NCBI RefSeq assembly: GCF_023184515.1
Contig: NZ_JAAHBP010000003.1
Coordinates: 806,001-870,000, forward strand
Direction of reading: 5' to 3'
Source: Streptomyces sp. D2-8
Lineage (GTDB): Bacteria > Actinomycetota > Actinomycetes > Streptomycetales > Streptomycetaceae
DNA length: 64,000 nt
Part shown: in pieces, positions 7,742 through 16,579 of the stretch
Numbering within the stretch: the first letter of the stretch is position 1
Layout: each line of letters begins with the position of its first letter
Position numbers and translations under genes: made by a program
Notes under the pieces: model-generated
Told to the model about the DNA's origin: nothing
The model's database searches: none
The model's input: the letters and a program-made list of their open reading frames with translations, nothing else

Positions 7742-9682
7742 TCACCGCTCTCCGGTCCTGATACGGGAATTCACCGTGCGGCGCGCGGCTCCGAGTACGC
7801 GTCGGGCGCGCCGGGCCAGCCGCAGCGCGACACCGGGCCCCGGCACCGGCGTCACCAGCACGCTGCCGCCCCCGGCCCGCAGGGCGAACGGCAGACCGGT
7901 GAAGCGAGCCTGGTCGGCGCCCGGGTTCAGGCACACGGCCACGCGCCAGACCTCGTCCGAGAGATCCTGGGGCAGTTCCGCCTCCAGCACCGAGCCCGGC
8001 CGGTCCGCGTCGGGGGAGAGCGTGCCCGGCACCTCCAGGATCCGGCGGGAGGAGACGAACCTCAGCCGCACGTCCGTGTCGCCCGGGGAGTGCAGCGGAA
8101 GCAGGACACGGAACCGCACCCCGGAGACGGCGACGTCCCCCAGTTGCACGCGGCCCAGCCCGAGCCGCTTGCCGCGCGCGCCGAGCTCCAGGGAGAGGTT
8201 GCCGTGCGGTTCGGTCCAGTACGGCAGGACCGGGCGGTCGCCGACGACTCCCGCCTCCGGCCCGGGCCGGTCCTCGCGCGGTGCCGGACCCAGCCGGCAC
8301 TCCTTGGTCCAGCCGCCCGTCTTCACCCGGACGAGTGCGTCCCAGGCGCCGTCACGCGGCAGTTCGGCCGGATCGATCGTGGCGGTCGCCCGCAGCACCA
8401 GCCGGACCTCCTCACCGTCCCCGACCGGCACGGTCTCGCGTGTGAACTCCACCGGCTGGAAGTACTGCGCGGCGCTGGAGCGCTCCCGCAGCAGCAGATC
8501 GGCCGTGGCCTGCCCGAACCGCGCGGCGGTCTCCGAGGCCACCCACCGCACCGCCTCGGGCACGTCCTTCGGCACATCGGTCAGCGGCGCCGCCTCGGAT
8601 GCGGCGGGGAACAGCATCGGCTCGCCGCCGGACAGGTACTCGGCCGTGAAGCCGACGCGGAGCGAGCCGTCGCGCCACTCGATGTCCCCGGGGGTCGCCT
8701 TGGGGGCGACGCCCGCCTCCCACTCCGCGAAGGCCACCACGTCGTCGTACCGGTCGGCCGCCGTCAACGCGGCGACGACCTGCTGCGTCGGCTGCAGACC
8801 GGCCGCGACACCGGGCCCGAAGCGCTCGACGACGACCTCGTGGATCTCCCCGAACAGCTCCCTGCGGTAGTCGTCCGGCAGGTTCAGGAAGCGCCGGGCA
8901 CGCAGCCGCTCGACCATCTCCACGCGCAGCCAGCGCCGGAACAGCCGGTCGCGCACCGGACCGGGCTCCGTGTACTCCTCGACGACGTCGAGGGCCTCGC
9001 GCAGGTTCGCGAAGTAGCCGACGGGGTCGAAGCGTTCGAAGCCCGCGTTGGAGCCGTCGTCCCGCCGGATGTGGTAGTAGCAGACGTAGTCGCTGAGCAC
9101 GGCGACGTTCTCCGCGCGCAGATAGGCCTCGGCGACGAAGACGTGGTCCTCCAGGCGCCGTCGGCCCTCGGGAAAGCGCAGGCCGATGCGGTCCAGGAAG
9201 GCCCGGCGGAGCATCTTGTGCGGGGTGAGGCTGTCGATGAGCGGGGCGTTCTCGACGGTGGCACGCGGGTGGTTGCGGCGGAACAGCTCCACCGGCACCC
9301 CGCGGTTCTTGCCGGCCATCTTGCCCACGACGACGTCGGCGCCGTTGGCCACGCCGTAGTCGTACATCCGCTCCAGGGCCTCGTCGCCCAGGTAGTCGTC
9401 GTTGTCGACGAACATCACGAACTCGCCCCGGGAGGCCTCGATGCCGACGTTGCGGGGCTTGCCCGACCAGCCGGAGTTCTCCTGGTGGATGACCTTCATC
9501 CGGGGGTCCTCGGCGGCGAGCGCGTCGAGCCGGGCCGGGGTCTCGTCGGTCGAGCCGTCGTCGACGAAGATCACCTCGAACTCGTCGGGCGGCAGCGACT
9601 GCCGCTGCAGCGAGGAGATGCAGTCCTCGATGTAGATCCCCGGGTTGTACACGGGGACGATGACGCTGACCTTGACCGGCAT
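7742..9682 (-). CDS. GT2-family glycosyltransferase with long C-terminal region
   Basis: 646 aa. N-terminal GT-A domain: VSVIVPVYNPG (5-15), DDGSTDETP (41-49) and the metal-binding DND (93-95) in FVDNDDYL. A C-terminal region of roughly 400 residues contains beta-rich segments of unknown role, as in large actinobacterial cell-wall or teichoic-acid-type transferases. No membrane segment is obvious. The frame is open far upstream, but ATG 9682 begins the canonical GT2 start. Paired with rmlC, it probably transfers rhamnose or another residue to a surface glycan; the acceptor is unknown. Confidence 0.85.
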   Translation of the reverse strand: MPVKVSVIVPVYNPGIYIEDCISSLQRQSLPPDEFEVIFVDDGSTDETPARLDALAAEDPRMKVIHQENSGWSGKPRNVGIEASRGEFVMFVDNDDYLGDEALERMYDYGVANGADVVVGKMAGKNRGVPVELFRRNHPRATVENAPLIDSLTPHKMLRRAFLDRIGLRFPEGRRRLEDHVFVAEAYLRAENVAVLSDYVCYYHIRRDDGSNAGFERFDPVGYFANLREALDVVEEYTEPGPVRDRLFRRWLRVEMVERLRARRFLNLPDDYRRELFGEIHEVVVERFGPGVAAGLQPTQQVVAALTAADRYDDVVAFAEWEAGVAPKATPGDIEWRDGSLRVGFTAEYLSGGEPMLFPAASEAAPLTDVPKDVPEAVRWVASETAARFGQATADLLLRERSSAAQYFQPVEFTRETVPVGDGEEVRLVLRATATIDPAELPRDGAWDALVRVKTGGWTKECRLGPAPREDRPGPEAGVVGDRPVLPYWTEPHGNLSLELGARGKRLGLGRVQLGDVAVSGVRFRVLLPLHSPGDTDVRLRFVSSRRILEVPGTLSPDADRPGSVLEAELPQDLSDEVWRVAVCLNPGADQARFTGLPFALRAGGGSVLVTPVPGPGVALRLARRARRVLGAARRTVNSRIRTGER

Positions 9683-9855
9683 CGGGTTTCCGGGCCCCTT
9701 CGGGTCGCTTGCCGTAGACGTCCTGTTGTACTGCGTGTTGCCCGATGCTAACCCGGTCGGCGATGCGGTCTCACCTTTCGAGACCTGGCCGTGATCATCT
9801 CCCCCCGCACGGCAACTGAGCTGCGCTGTCTGTCTGTTCGCGGTCAAAGTGCGCT

Positions 9856-11748
9856 TCAGTCGGCGACATCCACACCGTAGCCCCGGGCCAGCGCGCCCAG
9901 ACCCTGGTCGTACCCCTGCCCCACGGTTCGCAGGCGCCACAGCGGGCCGCGGCGGTAGAGCTCGGTGAGCAGCAGGGTGCGCTCGGTGGTCGCGGCGTCC
10001 AGAGTGGCCTGGACCAGAGGTGCGGCGCTGGGGCCCGGACCGGAGCTGATGTGGATCGCGCCGACGTCCCCGAAGGTGGGCGAGCCGTCGATGGCGGCGG
10101 CGACCACGACCTTGCGGGCCGAGGGCGGCAGTGCGGCGAGATCGACACCGATCGTCTGCTCGGTCGGCCCGTCGCTGTGCAGCCGCACCGTCCCGCCCGG
10201 GTTCTCCGGCGCGCCGTAGAAGACGAAGTCCTCGTCGAAGCAGACCTGTTCGTCCTCGTCGACGACGAAGGCGACCACGTCGATCTCGCACGACGTCTGC
10301 TGCGCCCAGGTCGCGGTGACGGTCCAGGGGACCGCGGCGGATCCGCTCGGCTGAGGCAGGTCGATGACACCGCCGCGCGGGAGGACGCGCGGTGCCGCCG
10401 GCCCGCCGCCCTGCCGGGCGAGGGGGGTGATGACCGGGGCGTCGAGCCACGGTGCCTCGTGTGTGGGGAAGGCGAGGGCGGTGATCCGCTTCATCCGGCG
10501 GTCCCGTTCGCCGCCCGCCAGGAGTACGACGTCGGTGACGCTGGAGGAGAGGTTGATCGCCGCTGCCCCGCCGAGCTCGACGATCCGGCCGCGGGCCGCG
10601 ACGGCATCGGGGTGCGTGCCACCGAGCACCAGGACGCGCCGCCCGGAGAGGGGACGGCCCTGGGCGGCAGGGTGTGCCGGACGCGGTGGTGTGGACGTTG
10701 CCGCCGGCGCCGGCCCGGGGATGAGGACTGCGGAGGGCATGGGCTCCTGGACCGGCTGGGGGGTGCCGGCCGGGGCGGGGGGCGTCGCGGGCGAGGCGAT
10801 CGCCGCTTCCGAGTTTCGTGTCCGCTCGTGCGGTGTCCCCGGCCGTACGTCCCCCAGCAGCCTGACGAACGTGGACTCGTCGAGCACCGGAACCCCCTCG
10901 GCCAGCGCGCGACGTGCCTTGCCGGAGCCGGACGAGGCGTCGTTGGTGACCAGTGCGCTGGTGTGCCGGCTGACGGATGCCATGACGTTCAGCCCGGCCT
11001 CGACGGCCTGCCGCTCCAGCTCCGCGCGCGGCGTCAGCGTCTCACCGGTGATCGCGACCTTCATGCCCTGCACCAGTGGCCCGCCCGGCTCCGGCCGCCC
11101 CGGATTGCGGTAGGCGCACGGCGTCTTGGGCGTCCGGGGAGCGAACCGGGGGTCCTGGCGGGGCGGGCAGGACACGAACGGCAACGGCAGTTCGAGGCGC
11201 GCCGCCTCCCGCAGCGAGGCACGCAGTACGCCCGCCAGCACCCGGGTGTCGTCGAGCGCGTCGTGGGCCCTGACCTGGGGGACGCCGTAGTGGGCGGCGA
11301 GCGTGCCCAGTCCGAGGTCCTCGGTCGGCGGATCGACCCGGCGGTTCAGCGCGAGGGTGCACAGGCGACGGGCCACCGGCAGCGCGGCGCCGGCACGGGC
11401 GAACTCGTGGGCGAGGAAGTCGTAGTCGAACTGGGCGTTGTGCGCGACGAGCACGCGGTCCCTCAGCATCGCAGCGATCCGCGGCGCGACCCGGTCGAAG
11501 ACCGGCGCACCGCGCAGCCTCTCGGACGTCAGCCCGTGGACATGGACCGGCCCCGGATCGCAGCCGGGGTCGAGGAACGTCGAGAACTCGTCCGTCTGCT
11601 CCCCGTCCGGGCCCAGGGTCACGACGGCCAGGGACAGCACCCGGTCGCGGCGGGCGACCAGCCCCGACGTCTCCACGTCGACCACCGCCCAGTCGTAGGC
11701 GTAGTCGCGCAGGCCGGACGCATCGAAGGCAGGGGAGAGGAGAGACAT
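9856..11748 (-). CDS. DEDDh exonuclease-BRCT-BRCT-TerD fusion protein
   Basis: 630 aa with four parts. (1) DnaQ-type 3'-5' exonuclease, residues ~18-185: VDVETSG with D24/E26, HNAQFDYDFL with D108, and H162/D167 in HDALDD form the DEDDh set. (2) BRCT, ~227-300 (MKVAITGETL, TSALVTND). (3) BRCT-like, ~366-440 (GRRVLVLGGTHP, VTDVVLLAG), after a Pro/Ala linker. (4) TerD, ~472-625, with the acidic DEDEQVCFDEDFVFYG calcium-site-like segment. This links DNA end processing to a tellurite/stress-type Ca-binding domain in one cytosolic protein. No other ter gene is nearby. Confidence 0.9.
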   Translation of the reverse strand: MSLLSPAFDASGLRDYAYDWAVVDVETSGLVARRDRVLSLAVVTLGPDGEQTDEFSTFLDPGCDPGPVHVHGLTSERLRGAPVFDRVAPRIAAMLRDRVLVAHNAQFDYDFLAHEFARAGAALPVARRLCTLALNRRVDPPTEDLGLGTLAAHYGVPQVRAHDALDDTRVLAGVLRASLREAARLELPLPFVSCPPRQDPRFAPRTPKTPCAYRNPGRPEPGGPLVQGMKVAITGETLTPRAELERQAVEAGLNVMASVSRHTSALVTNDASSGSGKARRALAEGVPVLDESTFVRLLGDVRPGTPHERTRNSEAAIASPATPPAPAGTPQPVQEPMPSAVLIPGPAPAATSTPPRPAHPAAQGRPLSGRRVLVLGGTHPDAVAARGRIVELGGAAAINLSSSVTDVVLLAGGERDRRMKRITALAFPTHEAPWLDAPVITPLARQGGGPAAPRVLPRGGVIDLPQPSGSAAVPWTVTATWAQQTSCEIDVVAFVVDEDEQVCFDEDFVFYGAPENPGGTVRLHSDGPTEQTIGVDLAALPPSARKVVVAAAIDGSPTFGDVGAIHISSGPGPSAAPLVQATLDAATTERTLLLTELYRRGPLWRLRTVGQGYDQGLGALARGYGVDVAD

Positions 11749-11843
11749 GGAGGAAGGATGGAGGGATCTTCACCGGCCCTTCAACCCGGATGTCGATTCA
11801 TCCGTATAAGTGGACATTGAACGACACCCTCTAGGGTGATGAT

Positions 11844-12353
11844 GTGCGACTGCTCCTGATGTCCGACACCCACCTGCCCAAGCGTGCCAAGGTCCTTCCC
11901 GACCCCCTGCTCGCCGAGATCCCCCACGCCGACGTCGTGTTCCACGCCGGGGACTGGGTCGACACGGAGACGCTCGACCTGCTGGAGGCCCGCTGTCGCC
12001 GGCTCGTCGGGGTGTACGGCAACAACGACGGGCCGGATCTGCGCGCCCGGCTGCCGGAGGTGGCGTACGCGGAACTCGAAGGGGTGCGGTTCGGCGTGAT
12101 CCACGAGACGGGCGCCAGGCAGGGCCGGGAACAGCGGTGCGCCGCCCGCTTCCCCGGCCTGGACGTGCTGGTCTTCGGCCACAGCCACATCCCCTGGGAC
12201 ACCACGGCCCCCACCGGCCTGCGCCTGCTGAACCCGGGCTCCCCGACGGACCGCCGCCGCCAGCCGCACTGCACGTACATGACCGCCACGGTCGCCGGCG
12301 GGCTGCTCACCGACGTGGAACTGCACCGTCTGCCGCCCCGCGCACCGCTCTGA
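11844..12353 (+). CDS. Calcineurin-like metallophosphoesterase (YfcE-type)
   Basis: 169 aa from GTG 11844. Metal ligands are visible: SDTH (D8, H10), HAGDW, YGNND and GHSH near the C-terminal third. The size matches single-domain YfcE/MJ0936 phosphodiesterases. Substrate unknown. TAGGGT ends about 6 nt before the GTG, suggesting a short or absent leader. Divergent from the exonuclease-TerD gene with about 95 nt between starts. Confidence 0.9.
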   Translation: MRLLLMSDTHLPKRAKVLPDPLLAEIPHADVVFHAGDWVDTETLDLLEARCRRLVGVYGNNDGPDLRARLPEVAYAELEGVRFGVIHETGARQGREQRCAARFPGLDVLVFGHSHIPWDTTAPTGLRLLNPGSPTDRRRQPHCTYMTATVAGGLLTDVELHRLPPRAPL

Positions 12354-12539
12354 ACCGCCCGGCCGGGCCCGTGACATGATCGCCGCACGGCTCAGGACGA
12401 GGGGTACCACCCGGACAACCGGCAGTCCGAGGCATCGACGGGCATCTCACCGCCGTCGAGGCGGGACGTCTGGACCTCACCACCTCGCCGATGATCTCGG
12501 CGTGGGGCCGCAGACCGACCGGCGACGGCTCGCAGCGAC
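12354..12539. other. Spacer without a supported gene
   Basis: The sequence between the phosphoesterase and deaminase stops holds no convincing reading frame. A fragment reading GHLTAVEAGRLDL is open over a short stretch, but it lacks a start and continuity. Taken with the insertion-sequence remnant on the other side of the deaminase, it may be residue of an insertion or deletion. Confidence 0.4.
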
Positions 12540-13025
12540 TCATCCAGCGCCGCATCGGGCAACGTTCGCGCTGTTTCCGCCCGTGGTGTCAGCTCGTGCT
12601 GAGTGGTGAGCTTGCTCGGGGTCGAGTTGGTGGTCGGCCCAGACGTAGCTTTCGGGAAGCAGGTCGGCGATGGAAACGGCTCGGAGGCGGTCGCTTGTGC
12701 CGACGATGACGTCGATGGCCGGGAAGTAGTCGAGAAGGACCTGGCGGCACCGGCCGCACGGGGGAACCACTCCCCGGTCGCGGTCGCCCACGGCGACGAT
12801 GGTGTCCAGGTCGTAGGCGCCCTGGGCCGCCGCCGCGCCGATGAGGACCAGTTCGGCGCAGGGGCCTCCGGTGAAGTGGTAGGCGTTCACGGCGGTGACG
12901 ATGCGGCCGTCCCGGGCGCGGGCCGCGGCCGCCATGGTGTGGTTTTCGCCCCGGCAGCGGGTGCGCGCGACATCGGCCGCGGCCTGGATGAGTTCGTGGT
13001 CGACGCCGTGGGTCTGCCTGGTCAT
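12540..13025 (-). CDS. Blasticidin-S-deaminase-like cytidine deaminase family protein
   Basis: 161 aa. The segment YHFTGGPCAELVLIGAAAA and the later PPCGRCRQVLLDYFP are close to the fungal blasticidin S deaminase (BSD) pattern. Zinc ligands C56, C90 and C93 and catalytic E58 sit almost where BSD has C54, C88, C91 and E56 (family knowledge), and ADLLPESYVW matches its C-terminal end. Ordinary bacterial cytidine deaminases differ in the YHFTGG context. A ~30-residue C-terminal tail exceeds BSD length. It could deaminate blasticidin-type peptidyl nucleosides or simply cytidine. Flanked by an IS630 remnant. Confidence 0.8.
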   Translation of the reverse strand: MTRQTHGVDHELIQAAADVARTRCRGENHTMAAAARARDGRIVTAVNAYHFTGGPCAELVLIGAAAAQGAYDLDTIVAVGDRDRGVVPPCGRCRQVLLDYFPAIDVIVGTSDRLRAVSIADLLPESYVWADHQLDPEQAHHSARADTTGGNSANVARCGAG

Positions 13026-13093
13026 CTTGCCCGCCTTCGTGTGGTGTCAGGCGACGTTGGCCCGAGTGACGATGGCGCGCAAGCGAATATCAG

Positions 13094-13189
13094 GGTCTTC
13101 GGCCGAGCACCCTTGTACCTCGGACACAGGGAATCGAAGTCGTCGGCCTGGAAGTTGTGGATCACGTCGCTGACCCGGCCGTCTGGCGG
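13094..13189 (-). pseudogene. IS630-family transposase remnant
   Basis: On the - strand this stretch encodes GRVSDVIHNF followed by FDSLCPRYKGARPKT, the characteristic junction between the N-terminal HTH and linker of IS630-type transposases (typically FDSL-P-x-Y-x-GGRPK-T/R). Similarity stops abruptly after the RPKT, and no DDE domain, terminal repeats or TA duplication was seen. It is a decayed fragment, not a mobile element. Confidence 0.6.
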
Positions 13190-13268
13190 CGCGCCACATA
13201 CAAGAGGGCAAACGGTGCCTGACGCGGCACTGGAGTCGGCGCTTCCGCAGCGAGGACCGGGGCGCCCC

Positions 13269-13874
13269 TCACCTGTCGTTCCTTTCCCTCTCCGCGAAGC
13301 CGGTGCTGTCGAAACCGGGTTCCAGTTCCACACCGGTGGCGTTCAGGAAGAAGGCCACCATGTGGTACTGCCCCACCAGCATGACGATCTCGATCAGTTC
13401 GGCCTCGTCGAAGTGCTCTGACAGGCCCTCCCAGGTGGCGTCGGACATCGCGGCATCGCGGTTCAGCTCGTCCGCCGCGCGGATCAAGTGCCTCTGGAGG
13501 TCCGTCCAGCCGGGTGCCTCCGGCCCTTCGCCGATGCGGTCGATGTCCGCGTCCGTGACGCCCTCGGCCCTGGCCAGGGGGAGGTGCCGCCCCCACTCGT
13601 ACCGTGAGCCGGTGTTCCACGCGGTGCGCAGGATCAGTAACTCGCGCACTTCTCCCGGCAGTCGGCCGCTGACGAGCAACTGGCCGCCGAACGGCATGAA
13701 CTGCTCGTAGAGATCGGGATGGCGTACGAGCGTGGTGAAGATGTTCGGGATCTGACCCCCGGGATCCTGGGGAGCCAGGGCCAGCAGTTCCCGGGTCCGC
13801 GGGTCCCTCTGTGCTTCGGGCAGCGGCGTCAGCCGCGGACGGGTCGGTCGGGCGGCTTCGTGGCGCTGTGGCAT
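13269..13874 (-). CDS. Carboxymuconolactone decarboxylase (CMD/AhpD-like) family protein
   Basis: 201 aa, all-helical CMD fold: LVRHPDLYEQFMPFGGQLL, then RELLILRTAWNTGSRYEWGRHLPLA, the conserved family helix. The peroxidatic CxxC of AhpD is absent from this helix, so it is probably a decarboxylase-like or oxygenase-accessory paralogue rather than an alkylhydroperoxidase. ATG 13874 gives a normal-length protein. Substrate unknown; neighbours are redox enzymes on the same strand. Confidence 0.88.
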   Translation of the reverse strand: MPQRHEAARPTRPRLTPLPEAQRDPRTRELLALAPQDPGGQIPNIFTTLVRHPDLYEQFMPFGGQLLVSGRLPGEVRELLILRTAWNTGSRYEWGRHLPLARAEGVTDADIDRIGEGPEAPGWTDLQRHLIRAADELNRDAAMSDATWEGLSEHFDEAELIEIVMLVGQYHMVAFFLNATGVELEPGFDSTGFAERERNDR

Positions 13875-13942
13875 GGCGGCCTCCGGTCTCCGAGGGGCTC
13901 ACCCTAGGAGACCGCACTCAGCGAGTGGAAGGCCCGGAGTGG

Positions 13943-14995
13943 TCAGCCGGCCGGGTCGAGAACGATCTTGCGGACGCCGTCGGAACGGCCTGCGAACAGT
14001 TCGTACGCCGCCGGTCCTTCGGAGAGGGCGAAGTGGTGGGAGACCACGGCCTCGGGCTGGAGCCGGCCGGCGCGGGTGAGGGCGATCAGGGGAGGGAGTT
14101 CGTAGTGCACCGAGCACAGCCCGATGGCGAACTCCAGTTCCTTGATCTGCGCCAGGTACATGTGGAACGGGAACGCCTTGTTCTGGCTGACCCCGATGAC
14201 GCTGACGCGGCCGGCCTGCCGGACGGCCTTGAGGGCGAGCCCGATGGTGGCGTCGGAACCCACGGCCTCCACCACGGCGTCCGGCCCGCGGCCGGATGTC
14301 ATCTCCCGGATGGCCGACCGCACGTCGTCACCCTCGACCGGCTCGACGCCCAGGCCCGCGGCGAAGGCGCGGCGCTCCGCGACCAGGTCCACGCCCAGCA
14401 CCCGTGCCGCGCCCATCGCGAAGGCGGACTGAGCGGCCATGAGGCCGACCGGCCCGAGGCCGACGACCAGGACGGTCTCACCGGGCTGGATGCGGGCACG
14501 GCGGCAGCCGTACCAGGCGGTGGGGGCGTTGTCCGTGAGGACGACGGCGGCGTCGTCGGAGATGTCCTCGGGCAGGTGCACCAGATTGACGTCGGCGCAG
14601 GGCACGGCCAGGAGTTGAGCCTGGCTGCCCGGGAGCTTCGGGCTCACTCCGTAGCAGAGCTCCGTGCTCGACGTGGCGCGCTCGCATCGGGCGGTGAACC
14701 CGGCCGCACACTGCCGGCACTGCGCACAGCCGACAGAGGCGGGCACCAGGACCCGGTCGCCGGGCTTGAAGCGGGTGACCTGGCCGCCGGTGTCGACGAC
14801 CACGCCGACGCACTCGTGTCCCGGTGTGTAGCCCAGTTCCGGGCTGAACGCGTTGCCGCCGTAGATGTGCAGGTCGCTGCCGCAGATGCCGGCCGCGGTC
14901 ACCTGCACCACCGCGTCGGCGGGGCTGGTGACGGCCGGGTCGGGGACGTCCCCGTAGCGGATGTCGTGACGGCCGTGGTAGGTCAGTGCCTTCAT
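13943..14995 (-). CDS. Zinc-dependent medium-chain alcohol dehydrogenase
   Basis: 350 aa. Catalytic zinc: C and D in AAGICGSDLHIYGG and the GHECVGVV motif. Structural-zinc lobe has four cysteines (CAQCRQCAAGFTARC). Rossmann motif VVGLGPVGLMAAQ. Resembles formaldehyde/threonine/sorbitol dehydrogenase-like MDR proteins; substrate unspecified. It is followed downstream by the CMD gene and preceded by the MDR reductase gene 26 nt upstream on the same strand, so a small redox operon is plausible. Confidence 0.9.
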   Translation of the reverse strand: MKALTYHGRHDIRYGDVPDPAVTSPADAVVQVTAAGICGSDLHIYGGNAFSPELGYTPGHECVGVVVDTGGQVTRFKPGDRVLVPASVGCAQCRQCAAGFTARCERATSSTELCYGVSPKLPGSQAQLLAVPCADVNLVHLPEDISDDAAVVLTDNAPTAWYGCRRARIQPGETVLVVGLGPVGLMAAQSAFAMGAARVLGVDLVAERRAFAAGLGVEPVEGDDVRSAIREMTSGRGPDAVVEAVGSDATIGLALKAVRQAGRVSVIGVSQNKAFPFHMYLAQIKELEFAIGLCSVHYELPPLIALTRAGRLQPEAVVSHHFALSEGPAAYELFAGRSDGVRKIVLDPAG

Positions 14996-15021
14996 CGGAT
15001 CTCTCCCTCCCCTCGGCCCGG

Positions 15022-16029
15022 TCAGTCCGCGATCTTCAGCACCAGCTTGCCGCGGTTGTCACCACGGAACAGGCGCATCAGGGTCTCGGGGAACGACGCG
15101 ACCGAGCCGGACACCACGTCCTCCAAGGACTTCAGCCGGCCCTCCGCCCGCCACGTGGCCATCTGTGCGATGCCCTCCGCGTACCGTTCGGCGTAGTCGA
15201 AGACCACGATGCCCGTCATGGATGCGCGGTTCACCAGCAGCGACAGGTAGTTGGCGGGGCCTTGCGGCTTGGTGCTGTTGTACTGGGAGATCGCGCCGCA
15301 GACCACGACGCGGGCGCCGCGCGCCAGGCGCAGCAGCACGGCGTCCAGAACGTCGCCGCCGACGTTGTCGAAGTACACGTCGACGCCGTCGGGGGCGTGC
15401 TCGCGCAGGGCTTTGCGGACGTCCTCGCTCTGGTAGTCGATCGCGGCGTCGAATCCGAACTCGTCCACCACCAGGCGGCACTTGGCCTCGCCGCCGGCGA
15501 TGCCGATGACCCGGCATCCGAGGATCTTGGCGATCTGCCCGACGACGCTGCCGACGGCCCCGGCCGCTCCGGAGACCACGACGGTCTGCCCCGGCTCGGG
15601 ACGCCCGACCTCGATCAGGCCGAAGTAGGCCGTCAGGCCCGACATACCGAGCGTGCCGAGATAGGTCGGCAGGGGAGCAGCCGCAGGGTCGACCTTGGTC
15701 ACCCCGCGCCCGTCCGAGACGCAGTACTCCTGCACGCCGAACGTGCCCGACACATGGTCGCCGACCGCGAACCCGGAGTGCCGGGAGGCGACCACCCGGC
15801 CCACCGCGCCGGCGCGCATCACCTCGCCGATCTCCACCGGGCGGATGTAGGACCTGCCCGCGTTCATCCAGCCGCGCATCGCCGGGTCGATCGACAGACA
15901 GAGCACCTGTACCAGGAACTCCCCCTCGCCCGGCTGCCCCGCCGGTTCCTCGACGTGCTCCCAGTCGGTGGGGCGCGGCTCTCCCACGGGACGTGCGGCC
16001 AGGCGTATCTGGCGGTTGACCGTACTCAT
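15022..16029 (-). CDS. NADP-dependent MDR oxidoreductase (CurA/leukotriene-B4-dehydrogenase type)
   Basis: 335 aa. N-terminal catalytic lobe includes the LSIDPAMRGWMN segment of the zinc-free double-bond-reductase subgroup. The cofactor domain has VVVSGAAGAVGSVVGQIAK (AxxGxxG). ATG 16029 (MSTVNRQIRLAARPVGEP) is preferred over the longer frame because it matches the family start. Reduces activated carbon-carbon double bonds with NADPH. Likely cotranscribed with the downstream dehydrogenase. Confidence 0.9.
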   Translation of the reverse strand: MSTVNRQIRLAARPVGEPRPTDWEHVEEPAGQPGEGEFLVQVLCLSIDPAMRGWMNAGRSYIRPVEIGEVMRAGAVGRVVASRHSGFAVGDHVSGTFGVQEYCVSDGRGVTKVDPAAAPLPTYLGTLGMSGLTAYFGLIEVGRPEPGQTVVVSGAAGAVGSVVGQIAKILGCRVIGIAGGEAKCRLVVDEFGFDAAIDYQSEDVRKALREHAPDGVDVYFDNVGGDVLDAVLLRLARGARVVVCGAISQYNSTKPQGPANYLSLLVNRASMTGIVVFDYAERYAEGIAQMATWRAEGRLKSLEDVVSGSVASFPETLMRLFRGDNRGKLVLKIAD

Positions 16030-16162
16030 CAGCGGCGACTCTCCCTCAGCTGCATACCGTCCAGTCGGTACGGCCGTGAGCGTACGGGTGCCCGCCGTCC
16101 GGGGCAAGAGCCGGTCCGCCACGATTTACGGCTCATGCGGGCGGCCGGTCTTGGACAGCGAG

Positions 16163-16495
16163 CTATTCCTGTCCCGGCACCGCCATCTCTCCGAGGAGCG
16201 ACCAGTCGTCCTGCGGGACGTTCGCGTTCACGATGCGCGGCGTCTCGGCCAGATACGGAGGCAGCGTCTGCTGCGCGGCCTTGAAGTGCGCGGACTGTAC
16301 GTGTGCGGCTCCGGCCTCGTCGTCGCGGAAGGCCTCGACGAGGACGTACTCCGACGGCTCGTCCACGCTGCGCGACCAGTCGAACCACAGGCAGCCGGGC
16401 TCGGCGCGCGTCGCCCGGGTGAAATCAGCGGCGATCTCGGGCCAGCGGTCGGCGTGCTCGGGACGGACCCGGAACTTTGCGGTGATGAAGATCAT
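16163..16495 (-). CDS. Antibiotic biosynthesis monooxygenase (ABM/YgiN-like) protein
   Basis: 110 aa dimeric ferredoxin-like fold: MIFITAKFRVRPEHADRW at the start, EPGCLWFDWSRS and EYVLVEAFRDDEAGAAH in the middle, SAHFKAAQ near the end. Homologues are small cofactor-free monooxygenases, often acting on quinones. It stands between XdhC and the MDR reductase on the same strand. Confidence 0.88.
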   Translation of the reverse strand: MIFITAKFRVRPEHADRWPEIAADFTRATRAEPGCLWFDWSRSVDEPSEYVLVEAFRDDEAGAAHVQSAHFKAAQQTLPPYLAETPRIVNANVPQDDWSLLGEMAVPGQE

Positions 16496-16579
16496 GGGAT
16501 TCCCTTCACTGAAGCGCTGCTGGCGACACGATCGTACGAACCCGGCTCGACGGCGACGTGACGGGAGCGGCGCCGCTGA

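Noticed and set aside
7742..10450. 902-codon frame extending the GT2 glycosyltransferase upstream
   Set aside because: The extension is low-complexity and overlaps the exonuclease-TerD gene; the canonical GT2 start is at 9682.
13026..13268. Complete insertion sequence between deaminase and CMD genes
   Set aside because: Only about 30 residues of a transposase are recognisable and no terminal repeats or target duplication were seen.
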